Assembly: GCF_003865375.1 (NCBI RefSeq) | Contig: NZ_RQVS01000005.1 | Coordinates: 1-64,000 of the forward strand | Direction: 5' to 3' | Length of the DNA: 64,000 bases | DNA from: Gulosibacter macacae | Lineage (GTDB): Bacteria > Actinomycetota > Actinomycetes > Actinomycetales > Microbacteriaceae | In this document: in pieces, positions 56,704 through 64,000 of the stretch | Position numbering within the stretch: position 1 is the stretch's first letter | Layout of the letters: each line of letters begins with the position of its first letter | The notes under the pieces: generated by a model | What the model saw: only the letters and a program-made list of their open reading frames with translations | Told to the model about the DNA's origin: nothing | The model's database searches: none | Translations under genes and position numbers: made by a program

Positions 56704-58140
56704 CTAGCTCCCCTCGACATCGAGCGGATGCGCAATCTCGTCGGCCGTGAAGCGCCCGGCAAGCCACACCACGATGGTCGACACGACGGAGATCGCACCG
56801 ACACCGATGAAGATCCACTCGATCGGAACTGCCTTCGCAACGGGACCGACGAGGGCCATCGACAGCGGCATGAACGCGAGCGATACGAAGAAGTCGAGGC
56901 TCGAGACGCGTCCCAGCATGTGACGGGGCACTCGTCGCTGCAGCAGGGTGCCCCAAATCACGCCGCCGATGCCGCCGGTGGCGCCCACGATCACGGCGAT
57001 CACGATGAGGTGCCAGAGCTCGGTGGCAAGCCCGAACGCCGCAAAGAGTCCGAGCGGGAGCCCCCAACTCATGAGCATGAGAGTCAAGTAGCGACGAGGC
57101 AGTCGTCCCGACGCCATGATGAGGGAGCCCACGGCAGCGCCGACGCCGAATGCCGCGAGCACGAGTCCGAACGAGTCGGAGCCAAGCCCGAGCCGATCGC
57201 GCAAGAGGAACGGTGTGAGCACCTCAAACGGCCCGACGTAGACGAACACGATGAGGCATGACCAGGCGAGCGTCCAGGCGAGCCAGGGCGTGCGCACGGT
57301 GAAGCGCACGGCCTCGACGAGGTCTTGCCAGACCGTGGTCGTCGCGCCCGCAGCGGCAGTTGAATTCGACTCGGCGGTGTCGGCTGCAGACAAGGCGTCG
57401 GCTGCCGACCGAACTCCAGCCTCCGCTTCCGCTGCCGCTCCGGGGTCAGCCTCCTGCGCATGTGCGATCGGAATCGGGCAAGTTCGTGGTGACGTGGTCG
57501 TGGCGAGCCCAACGACATCAGGCGCGGCCGGCTTCCCCTCATCCACCCGAGGGTGCAGGCGAAACAGGCTCACAAATGCAATCACATGACAGAGCGCGAT
57601 CCACATGATCGCGGTGCCCGGCGAGATCGCCGCCGTGATCGTGCCGGCAAGCGCGGGGCCAGCTGCTTGCATGAGCACCGGCCGCCCCATCCCCTCGAGC
57701 CCGTTGGCCGCGAGCAACTCGTCTTCGGGCAGGATGCTCGGCAGAATCGCCGAGTACGCCGGGAAGAAGAACCCGGTCGCGGCGCCGAGCATCGCGCCCG
57801 TGACCGCGAGGTGCCACACCTCGACGAGACCAATTGCGCTGAGAATCGCGCTCGACCCCACCGCGATCACATTGAGTAGCTCAACCCCGCGCAAAATCCA
57901 CCGCCGAGGCAGGCGGTCCGCCGCAATGCCACCGAGCACCGCCGTCGTGATGAGGCCGACAGCCGTTGCCGTGCCGACCAGTGAGAGCGCGATCTCATCG
58001 CCACCGAGTTCGATGACTTCGTAGACCATCGCGACGGCCCACATGCCAGAGCCAAACAGCGAGACCGCCATAGCCAACGCGAGGATGCGGTAATCCGACG
58101 ATCGGAACGGCCGCAGCGCACGTGGGAGCTGTCGAGTCAT
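56704..58140 (-). CDS. MFS transporter, EntS/DHA3-like
   Basis: A 478-residue 12-helix permease. The first helix ILALAMAVSLFGSGMWAVAM and motif A-like GIAADRLPRRWIL fit DHA3 exporters. The central loop between helices 6 and 7 is unusually long, with an Ala/Glu-rich segment of about 60 residues (about 205-265). The substrate is unknown. AAGGTAC lies upstream of the ATG. Confidence 0.85.
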   Translation of the reverse strand: MTRQLPRALRPFRSSDYRILALAMAVSLFGSGMWAVAMVYEVIELGGDEIALSLVGTATAVGLITTAVLGGIAADRLPRRWILRGVELLNVIAVGSSAILSAIGLVEVWHLAVTGAMLGAATGFFFPAYSAILPSILPEDELLAANGLEGMGRPVLMQAAGPALAGTITAAISPGTAIMWIALCHVIAFVSLFRLHPRVDEGKPAAPDVVGLATTTSPRTCPIPIAHAQEADPGAAAEAEAGVRSAADALSAADTAESNSTAAAGATTTVWQDLVEAVRFTVRTPWLAWTLAWSCLIVFVYVGPFEVLTPFLLRDRLGLGSDSFGLVLAAFGVGAAVGSLIMASGRLPRRYLTLMLMSWGLPLGLFAAFGLATELWHLIVIAVIVGATGGIGGVIWGTLLQRRVPRHMLGRVSSLDFFVSLAFMPLSMALVGPVAKAVPIEWIFIGVGAISVVSTIVVWLAGRFTADEIAHPLDVEGS

Positions 58141-58165
58141 GAGGTACCTTCCTAGGCAGAAACAC

Positions 58166-58199
58166 GACGGCGGCGTTCCCCGAGGGGAACACCGCCGTC
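58166..58199 (-). terminator. rpmE2 terminator
   Basis: Arms 58166-58181 and 58184-58199 pair at 15 of 16 positions (left arm GACGGCGGCGTTCCCC), with GTGTTTCTG after it in the leftward sense. It separates L31 from the MFS gene. Confidence 0.75.
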
Positions 58200-58241
58200 A
58201 TACGAGCATTGCTCGCTCGCCCTTGGTTGGGCGTGGAAGGA

Positions 58242-58508
58242 CTAGTCCTTCTTGGCGCCCGAACCGAACTTGGCGTAGCGGTTCTTGAACTTCTCGACGC
58301 GACCGGCCGAGTCGAGGATGCGCTGCTTACCCGTGTAGAACGGGTGCGAGGCGCTCGAGATTTCGACGTCAAGGACCGGGTAGACGTTGCCGTCTTCCCA
58401 CTCAACGGTCTTCTCGCTGGTGACCGTCGAACGGGTGAGGAACTTCTCGCCCGATGCGAGGTCGTTGAACACCACGTAGTGGTAGTCCGGGTGGATTTCT
58501 GACTTCAT
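58242..58508 (-). CDS. rpmE2: 50S ribosomal protein L31, type B
   Basis: An 88-residue L31 of the type B (zinc-free) form, starting [20 protein letters not shown] and ending in a basic KKD tail. The CxxC/C zinc ligands of type A L31 are absent. In many Actinobacteria type B L31 is the zinc-independent copy repressed by Zur, but I see no obvious Zur box here. A GAAGGTAA site precedes the ATG. Confidence 0.95.
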   Translation of the reverse strand: MKSEIHPDYHYVVFNDLASGEKFLTRSTVTSEKTVEWEDGNVYPVLDVEISSASHPFYTGKQRILDSAGRVEKFKNRYAKFGSGAKKD

Positions 58509-58770
58509 CGGGTTACCTTCTTCATGAAGTGAACGTTGAATACGGAGTGTGCACGGTGCGCCGCCCGTTGAAACTGCCACTGCAATTGCATCTCGGGCGA
58601 CCGCAGATCTCGACGATCGCGGGAGGCGACACTTCGAGCCGTGGCAAGCCAAGGATCGAGCATAGCACCCAAGTGACGACTCACGGAAGTCGCAATGGCG
58701 TGTCGCTCACCAGGTTTGCCGCAGTGTTCCCCAGTCGCCGTGCCAAGATGCTGGCTGGCTTGCCGGCTGG
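58509..58770. promoter_or_regulatory. Gene-free spacer upstream of rpmE2
   Basis: 262 bp with no gene. A perfect 10-bp palindrome CTTCATGAAG overlaps the region just before the rpmE2 ribosome site. No clear -35/-10 pair and no Zur-like dyad is seen. Confidence 0.5.
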
Positions 58771-59556
58771 CTAGCTCACTGCCCGCGCGGTGTAGCGACC
58801 ATCCTGCTCATTCACCTGCAGTGGCAAGCCGAAGGTCTCGCTGAGGTTTGCCGCCGTGATGGTCTCGGCAAGTGGTCCCGCGGCCACGATGCGACCCTCA
58901 CGCAAGAGCAGTGCGTGCGTGATGCCCACGGGAATCTCTTCCACGTGGTGGGTCACCATGATGATCGCCGGGGCGAAATCACTCGCGGCATACTCCGACA
59001 GGGATGCGAGCAAGCTCTCGCGAGCACCGAGGTCAAGCGAGGCGCTCGGCTCGTCGAGCAGGAGCAGCTCTGGATCGGTCATCACCGCGCGGGCGGTAAG
59101 CGTGCGCTTCTGCTCACCATCGGAGAGCGTGCCGAACAGTCGATCCGCGAAGCCGCTCAATTGCCACTCATCGAGCACCGCCTCGGCCTGCTCGCGGTCA
59201 ATTTCGTCGTACGACTCGTTCCAGCGGCCGGTGACTCCGTAGCTTGCGGTCATCACCGCATCCGCTACGAGCTCTTCGCCCGGCAATTGTCGAGCCATGG
59301 CGGTTGATGCGATACCGATGCGCGGACGCAATTCGAACACATCCGTGCGACCCAACCGCTCCCCAAGCACCTCAACTGAGCCGCTCGAAGGATGCAGCTG
59401 GGCAGCTGCGAGATTGAGGATCGTCGACTTCCCGGCTCCGTTAGGACCCAGGATCACCCAGCGGTCGGTTTCTTCGACCGTCCAGTTGAGGCCATCGAGG
59501 ATGGGGCGCCCGGAACGGACAACGCGAACGTCGGAGAACTTGACGACTTCAGACAT
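58771..59556 (-). CDS. ABC transporter ATP-binding protein
   Basis: A 261-residue soluble ABC ATPase. Walker A GPNGAGKSTILNL, signature LSDGEQKRTLTARAV, Walker B LLLLDEPSAS and switch His in VTHHVEEIP are present. No permease gene is adjacent, so its partner is unknown; orphan ModF/YlmA-like proteins have this form. TAGCCT ends 6 nt before the ATG, a leaderless arrangement. Confidence 0.9.
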   Translation of the reverse strand: MSEVVKFSDVRVVRSGRPILDGLNWTVEETDRWVILGPNGAGKSTILNLAAAQLHPSSGSVEVLGERLGRTDVFELRPRIGIASTAMARQLPGEELVADAVMTASYGVTGRWNESYDEIDREQAEAVLDEWQLSGFADRLFGTLSDGEQKRTLTARAVMTDPELLLLDEPSASLDLGARESLLASLSEYAASDFAPAIIMVTHHVEEIPVGITHALLLREGRIVAAGPLAETITAANLSETFGLPLQVNEQDGRYTARAVS

Positions 59557-59573
59557 GCGGCCAGGCTACCGGC

Positions 59574-60761
59574 TTAGCCCTCAATGAGTTCGCGATACAG
59601 CGCCTGTGTCTGCTCGGAAATGCGCTTCCAGGTGAACTCCTGCTCGACGCGCTCACGTCCCGCGCGGCCGTACTCGGCCGCCTTCTCGGGGTCGGCGAGC
59701 ACTTCGTTCAATGTCGCAGCCAGGTCAGCAACAAACTTGTCCGGGTCAATCGGCGTGCCGGTGCCGTCCTGCACCTGTTCGATCGGCACGATGCGTCCGG
59801 TCGCGCCATCAAGCACGACCTCAGGGATGCCACCGGTGCCGCTGCCGACAACTGCGGTGCCGCAGGCCATTGCCTCGAGGTTGACGATGCCGAGCGGCTC
59901 GTAGATTGATGGGCACATGAACACCTGTGCTTGCGTGAGGAGCGCCATGATCTGGGGGCGCGGAAGGTGCTCGCTGATCCAGTGCACACCATCGCGCTCC
60001 TGCTGCAACTCGGTGACCAAGCCCCGCACCTCGGCTTCGATCTCCTTCGTGTCGGGTGCGCCAGCACAGAGCACGATCTGCACATCCTCGGGAAGCTCGC
60101 GGAGCGCACGCAGGAGGTACGGCAGGCCCTTCTGGCGGGTGATGCGGCCGACGAAGATCACCGAGCGACGGTCGGGGTCAATGCCAAGTGAGCGCACGAA
60201 CTCCGGGTCGTTGACGGGTTGCCACTCGTCAATGTCGATGCCGTTATAGATCGTCACGACCTTGGCGGGGTCGAGCTGCGGGTACGAGCGCAGAATGTCG
60301 TTCCGCATCCCGTTCGATACCGCAATGATGCGGTCAGCGTTCGTGTAGGCGTCCCGCTCCATCCAGCTCGACAAACGGTAGCCGCCGCCAAGCTGCTCTG
60401 CCTTCCACGGTCGCAGCGGCTCGAGCGAGTGCGCCGAAATCACATGCGGGATGCCGTGCAGGTACTTGGCAACGTTGCCAGCCTGGTTCGCATACCAGGT
60501 GTGTGAATGCACGAGGTCGGCACCCTCAACATCGGCGGCGATGCGCAGGTCAGTGCCAAGGAAGCCGAGTGCCGCGTTCGCATCGGCGAGGTCAGCCGGC
60601 GTCTCATAGGCGTAGGTGTTTGCTTCATCACGCGGCTCACCGAAGCAGCGGACGACGACGTCAATGTCCTCGCGCATGGCCTTCACGAGCTCGGTGACGT
60701 GCACCCCCGCTCCCCCGTAGACAGCTGGCGGATACTCACGGGAAATGACGTCAACTCGCAT
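59574..60761 (-). CDS. glgM: Glycogen synthase / alpha-maltose-1-phosphate synthase
   Basis: A 395-residue GT4 glycosyltransferase using ADP-glucose. N-terminal ISREYPPAVYGGAGVHVTEL carries the KxGG-like loop, and C-terminal FMCPSIYEPLGIVNLEAMAC carries the donor-binding Glu. The homologue in Mycobacterium (Rv1212c, GlgM) makes maltose 1-phosphate for the GlgE pathway, and the divergent glgC arrangement is the same. ATG 60761 is preceded by TACGCT and GGCGGC, suggesting a leaderless transcript. Confidence 0.92.
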   Translation of the reverse strand: MRVDVISREYPPAVYGGAGVHVTELVKAMREDIDVVVRCFGEPRDEANTYAYETPADLADANAALGFLGTDLRIAADVEGADLVHSHTWYANQAGNVAKYLHGIPHVISAHSLEPLRPWKAEQLGGGYRLSSWMERDAYTNADRIIAVSNGMRNDILRSYPQLDPAKVVTIYNGIDIDEWQPVNDPEFVRSLGIDPDRRSVIFVGRITRQKGLPYLLRALRELPEDVQIVLCAGAPDTKEIEAEVRGLVTELQQERDGVHWISEHLPRPQIMALLTQAQVFMCPSIYEPLGIVNLEAMACGTAVVGSGTGGIPEVVLDGATGRIVPIEQVQDGTGTPIDPDKFVADLAATLNEVLADPEKAAEYGRAGRERVEQEFTWKRISEQTQALYRELIEG

Positions 60762-60822
60762 GCCGCCAGCGTACGTGAGCAAGGTAGAGAAATAGTTCAC
60801 AAATTGCCTTTAGAGTGGCGGC
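60762..60822. promoter_or_regulatory. Divergent leaderless promoters of glgM and glgC
   Basis: Each gene start is preceded by TAnnnT and then exactly GGCGGC before the ATG: TACGCT (60773-60768) for glgM and TAGAGT (60811-60816) for glgC. The six bases are identical in both. No convincing -35 box is seen for either. Confidence 0.6.
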
Positions 60823-62076
60823 ATGGCACTGGGGCAAAGCAAAAAGAAGATCTTCGGGATCGTATTGGCTGGTGGCGAGGGCAAGCGCCTGATGCCGCTC
60901 ACGGCAGATCGGGCAAAGCCCGCAGTGCCGTTCGCGGGGCAATATCGCCTCATCGATTTCGCGCTCGCGAACCTCATCAACTCGGGTCTTGACCAAATCG
61001 TCGTGCTGACGCAGTACAAGTCGCACTCGCTCGACCGTCATATTTCGCAGACCTGGCGCCTGCCGGCCATGCTCGGTGCGTACGTATCGACGGTTCCAGC
61101 GCAGCAGCGTCGCGGTAAGCACTGGTTCTCGGGCTCGGCTGACGCGATCTTCCAGTCGCTCAACCTCATCCACGACGAGAAGCCCGACATCGTTGTCGTG
61201 GTCGGTGCCGACCACGTCTACCGCATGGACTTCTCACAAATGATCGAGCAACACATTGCGTCGGGCCTCGGCGCCACGGTTGCGGCAATTCGTCAGCCGA
61301 TTGAAATGTCGAAGTCATTCGGTGTGATTGATGTTGACCCCGAAAACCCGACGCGAATTCGAGAATTCCTCGAAAAGCCGGAAACGATCGACGGACTGCC
61401 CGACAGCCCCAACGAAATCCTCGCGTCAATGGGTAACTACGTATTCGACGCCGACAAACTCGTCGACTACGTCACCCGCGACTCCGAGAACGAAACCTCG
61501 AAGAAAGACATGGGCGGCGACATCATCCCCGCCTTTGTCGAGGCAAACGACTGTGGTGTCTACGACTTCATCAACAACGATGTGCCGGGATCAACGCCGC
61601 GTGACCGCGACTACTGGCGCGACGTCGGTACCATCGACTCGTTCTACGAGGCCCACATGGACCTCATCGCGACGCTGCCGATCTTCAACCTCTACAACGA
61701 GAAGTGGCCGATCATGTCGCAGCAGCTCAACTCGCCGCCGGCGAAGTTCGTGCGCGACGGCCGCGGTTCGACCGGCACCATGATCGACTCGATCATCTCG
61801 CTGGGTTCGGTGATCTCAGGGGCCCACATTGAGCGTTCGGTGCTCGGCCCATGGACGCGGGTGATGAGTGGCGCACTCGTCGTTGACTCGGTCACCTTTG
61901 ATCGCGTGCAGGTTGAGCAGGGTGCGGTCGTGCGTCGCGCCATCCTCGACAAGAACGTGCGCGTCTGCGAGGGCGCTTCGGTCGGTGTCGACCGAGCGGC
62001 CGATGAGGCGCGTGGCTTCACGGTCACCGAATCCGGTCTCACGGTGGTGCCGAAGAACGCAGTGGTTACCCGTTGA
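60823..62076 (+). CDS. glgC: Glucose-1-phosphate adenylyltransferase
   Basis: GlgC makes ADP-glucose from glucose 1-phosphate and ATP, the first committed step of glycogen synthesis. The nucleotidyl-transfer motif [31 protein letters not shown] and the sugar-phosphate site are at the N-terminus. A left-handed beta-helix ([15 protein letters not shown]) forms the C-terminal part. 417 residues is full length. Divergent from glgM; serB overlaps its stop. Confidence 0.96.
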   Translation: MALGQSKKKIFGIVLAGGEGKRLMPLTADRAKPAVPFAGQYRLIDFALANLINSGLDQIVVLTQYKSHSLDRHISQTWRLPAMLGAYVSTVPAQQRRGKHWFSGSADAIFQSLNLIHDEKPDIVVVVGADHVYRMDFSQMIEQHIASGLGATVAAIRQPIEMSKSFGVIDVDPENPTRIREFLEKPETIDGLPDSPNEILASMGNYVFDADKLVDYVTRDSENETSKKDMGGDIIPAFVEANDCGVYDFINNDVPGSTPRDRDYWRDVGTIDSFYEAHMDLIATLPIFNLYNEKWPIMSQQLNSPPAKFVRDGRGSTGTMIDSIISLGSVISGAHIERSVLGPWTRVMSGALVVDSVTFDRVQVEQGAVVRRAILDKNVRVCEGASVGVDRAADEARGFTVTESGLTVVPKNAVVTR

Positions 62077-62762
62077 GCGTGCAGGGACTCCGCCTCGAAC
62101 CGCCGGTTGGGCTCGGGGCGGTAACCCCGGGCGCGCGTTTCCTCGTGGTGCTCGACGTTGACTCGACCCTCATCGAAGATGAGGTCATCGAACTCGTCGC
62201 CGACTACGCCGGTGTGCGCGACGAGGTCGCCGAAGTCACAGAACGTGCCATGCGCGGTGAACTCGACTTTGAAGGTTCGTTGCGGGCGCGCGTGGAACTC
62301 CTTCGTGGCGTCACGCTCGAGCAGGTTGGCGAAGTGCGCAATCGCATCACCGTTACTCAGGGCGTGCCCGAGATGATCGCAGCCGTGCACGAGCGCGGCG
62401 GCCGGGTCGCCGCAGTCTCTGGCGGCTTCCACGAGGTGCTCGATCCGCTCGCTGAGCACCTTGGCCTCGACCTCTGGCGTGCGAACCGTTTTGCCGTTGA
62501 CGAGCAGGGCGCACTCACCGGCGAGGTGGATGGGCCCATCATCGGCAAACAGGCCAAGCTCCTCACCCTGCGTTCCTGGGCCCACGCACTTGACGTGCCC
62601 ATGGAACGCACCATGGCCGTCGGTGACGGTGCCAACGACCTGGGGATGATGTCGATCGCCGGCATCTCGGTGGCCTTTGACGCGAAGCCAGTCGTGCGCG
62701 CCGAGGCCTCAGTAGTCTTGCGCGACCGCGATATGCGTCAGCTCATCCCGATGTTGCCGTAA
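62073..62762 (+). CDS. serB: Phosphoserine phosphatase
   Basis: A 229-residue HAD phosphatase for the last step of serine synthesis. [15 protein letters not shown] (motif I), [14 protein letters not shown] (cap region), [12 protein letters not shown] (motif II), and [12 protein letters not shown] (motif IV) match SerB. No ACT domains precede it, unlike mycobacterial SerB2. It starts at TTG overlapping the glgC stop (TTGA); GTG 62079 is an alternative. Coupling to glgC is positional only. Confidence 0.92.
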   Translation: MSVQGLRLEPPVGLGAVTPGARFLVVLDVDSTLIEDEVIELVADYAGVRDEVAEVTERAMRGELDFEGSLRARVELLRGVTLEQVGEVRNRITVTQGVPEMIAAVHERGGRVAAVSGGFHEVLDPLAEHLGLDLWRANRFAVDEQGALTGEVDGPIIGKQAKLLTLRSWAHALDVPMERTMAVGDGANDLGMMSIAGISVAFDAKPVVRAEASVVLRDRDMRQLIPMLP

Positions 62763-62773
62763 CACACCCGTCA

Positions 62774-62818
62774 GCTGAGGTTCTCGAGGCGCATTGGTTG
62801 CGCACCGAGAACCTCAGC
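62774..62818. terminator. Bidirectional two-part hairpin
   Basis: Outer perfect stem GCTGAGGTTCTCG (62774-62786) with CGAGAACCTCAGC (62806-62818), inner stem GCGCA/TGCGC. It lies between convergent serB and fabG and belongs to the TGAGG..TCGA family. Confidence 0.8.
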
Positions 62819-62835
62819 CGACACTCGCTTCCCGA

Positions 62836-63579
62836 CTAGTGCCCCATGCCGAGGCCGCCGTCGACCGGAATCACCGCACCCGACACATAGGCGGCATCAT
62901 CCGAGGCGAGCCAGCGCACGGTCTTCGCGATTTCATCCACGCGGCCAAAGCGACCCGCCGGAATCGTCTCGAGGTACTGCTTCTGCGTCGCCTCGGGCAG
63001 CACTGCCGTCATCTCAGTTTCGATGAAGCCCGGCGCCACCACATTGGCGGTGATACCGCGGCCGCCGAGCTCGCGCGTGAGTGAACGCGCCATACCCACG
63101 AGGCCCGCCTTCGATGACGAGTAGTTGATCTGTCCGGGCGAACCATAGAGGCCGACCACCGACGAAATGAGCACCACGCGACCGAAGCGAGCCTTGAGCA
63201 TCCCCTTCGAAGCACGCTTGATTACCCGAAATGCACCCGTGAGGTTCGTGTCGATGACGTCGGTGAAGTCCTCTTCACTCATGCGCAGCAGTAGCGTGTC
63301 CTTCGTCACCCCCGCATTCGCGACCACAACCTCGACCGTGCCGAGTTCGGCCTCGATCTGCGAGAACGCCGCATCAATCGACGCGGCATCGGTGACATCG
63401 GCGGCCACCGTGAGCGCACCTTCAGGGCCTCCCTCCCCCGAACGCGACGTCACGGCGACGCGATAGCCAGCGGCAATGAGGTCCTCGGCAATCGCCCGGC
63501 CAATACCGCGGTTACCACCGGTAACGAGGGCCACGCGGCCCGATTCGGCCGTGCCATTCACGTTGGCTTGCTCGGTCAT
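62836..63579 (-). CDS. fabG: 3-oxoacyl-ACP reductase FabG-like SDR
   Basis: A 247-residue classical SDR. ALVTGGNRGIGRAIA (cofactor), VVANAGV, catalytic Ser in VVLISSVVGLYG, and Tyr/Lys in INYSSSKAGLVGMA are all present. GRFGRVDEIAKTVRWLASDD and VIPVDGGLGMGH are typical of FabG. ATG 63579 has GAGGAG 4 nt upstream. It is divergent from the DUF3099 gene. Confidence 0.93.
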   Translation of the reverse strand: MTEQANVNGTAESGRVALVTGGNRGIGRAIAEDLIAAGYRVAVTSRSGEGGPEGALTVAADVTDAASIDAAFSQIEAELGTVEVVVANAGVTKDTLLLRMSEEDFTDVIDTNLTGAFRVIKRASKGMLKARFGRVVLISSVVGLYGSPGQINYSSSKAGLVGMARSLTRELGGRGITANVVAPGFIETEMTAVLPEATQKQYLETIPAGRFGRVDEIAKTVRWLASDDAAYVSGAVIPVDGGLGMGH

Positions 63580-63691
63580 AGTGCTCCTCGCGCTCATCCG
63601 CTGAAACCGGTCTGAATGCCGGTCATATTCTGCCCATCCTACGCGGGGGCGGAGTAGGCTGGACTGGTCGGACGGAGCAAGTCGAACACCC

Positions 63692-64000
63692 ATGAGCAAG
63701 CAGGTGACCAACATCACCTCAATGGCCGAATCGGCCGAAGAGGAGCGTCAGGCGCGCATGCGCCAATACCTGCTCACGATGGCGTTCCGCACGGCCTGTG
63801 TAGTGCTCATGGTGTTTGTGCGTGGTCCGCTGATTTGGTTCATTGCGGCAGGAGCAATTTTCCTGCCGTGGATCGCTGTGGTCCTCGTAAACCACATCAA
63901 AGAGCGCCGGCGCCGGGATGTGGAACGTCCCGACGTTGGCGCAATCGAGATTTATCGGCCGCCCGTCAGCGCTGACGATTGGGCGCGAGCCGCACACGAA
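63692..64000 (+). CDS. DUF3099 membrane protein, truncated by window edge
   Basis: An open frame of 103 codons still open at the edge. The product starts MSKQVTNITSMAESAEEERQ, then RMRQYLLTMAFRTACVV, with two transmembrane helices (about residues 28-42 and 47-68) and a basic stretch RRRR after them, typical of the DUF3099 family. Function unknown. fabG/DUF3099 adjacency is usual in Microbacteriaceae. Confidence 0.85.
   Translation, partial: MSKQVTNITSMAESAEEERQARMRQYLLTMAFRTACVVLMVFVRGPLIWFIAAGAIFLPWIAVVLVNHIKERRRRDVERPDVGAIEIYRPPVSADDWARAAHE

Noticed and set aside
58509-58770. Zur box upstream of rpmE2
   Set aside because: I looked for the AT-rich Zur dyad and found none; only the short palindrome CTTCATGAAG is present.

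Overview
The window is a high-GC actinobacterial chromosome segment, most likely from the Microbacteriaceae or a close relative. The evidence is the mycothiol gene mshC, the actinobacterial RNA polymerase factor RbpA, a PafB/PafC pair, a DUF3099 protein, type B ribosomal protein L31, GTG/TTG starts, and many apparently leaderless genes with a TAnnnT box 6-8 nt before the start codon. No rRNA or CRISPR array is seen. There is one tRNA, Leu(GAG).

Layout. 1-9.5 kb: a GH13 amylase-like gene divergent from a TetR regulator with a nested operator between them, a kinase / PLP phospho-lyase pair, a membrane protein with a YtrA-type GntR regulator, a FAD aromatic hydroxylase, a 59-residue membrane protein and an SRPBCC protein. 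9.6-27.8 kb: housekeeping genes. These are an SDR, a glycerophosphodiesterase, rbpA, then the leftward cluster trmI, two FKBP lipoproteins, pafB, pafC, a small membrane protein, tatA, tatC, helY and lnt, with mshC, a PAC2 protein, uppP and an M20 peptidase alongside. The order matches the mycobacterial proteasome locus, but mpa, dop, pup, prcBA and pafA are absent from it. 28.0-30.2 kb: an MFS pump with its MarR regulator and tandem operator boxes.

30.3-40.76 kb: an integrative mobilizable element inserted in the 3' end of tRNA-Leu(GAG), bounded by a 22-bp direct repeat. It carries a tyrosine integrase, an XRE regulator, an excisionase-like protein, a MobF relaxase-helicase, a ParE-type toxin-antitoxin pair, an MccF-like peptidase, a GNAT acetyltransferase, a Rid-family protein, a small membrane protein, and a ClpN-SRPBCC fusion with a small HTH partner. 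Paired 8-bp repeats near both ends look like integrase arm sites. One 12-bp palindrome sits at the promoters of both the excisionase-like gene and the relaxase.

40.8-64 kb: a Fic protein, DedA protein, XPB-like helicase, acyl-CoA dehydrogenase-like flavoprotein, SGNH hydrolase, SpoU methyltransferase and sirtuin. Next come a 30-codon Cys-Cys leader peptide ahead of a DAACS transporter (probably cystine), an SOS-boxed DUF222/HNH gene with coding minisatellites, and an NAD(P)-binding gene broken by an in-frame TGA. The window ends with an alpha/beta hydrolase, treS, a DEDDh exonuclease, an MFS permease, L31, an ABC ATPase, divergent glgM/glgC, serB, fabG and a truncated DUF3099 gene. treS, glgM and glgC suggest alpha-glucan/trehalose metabolism is partly grouped here.
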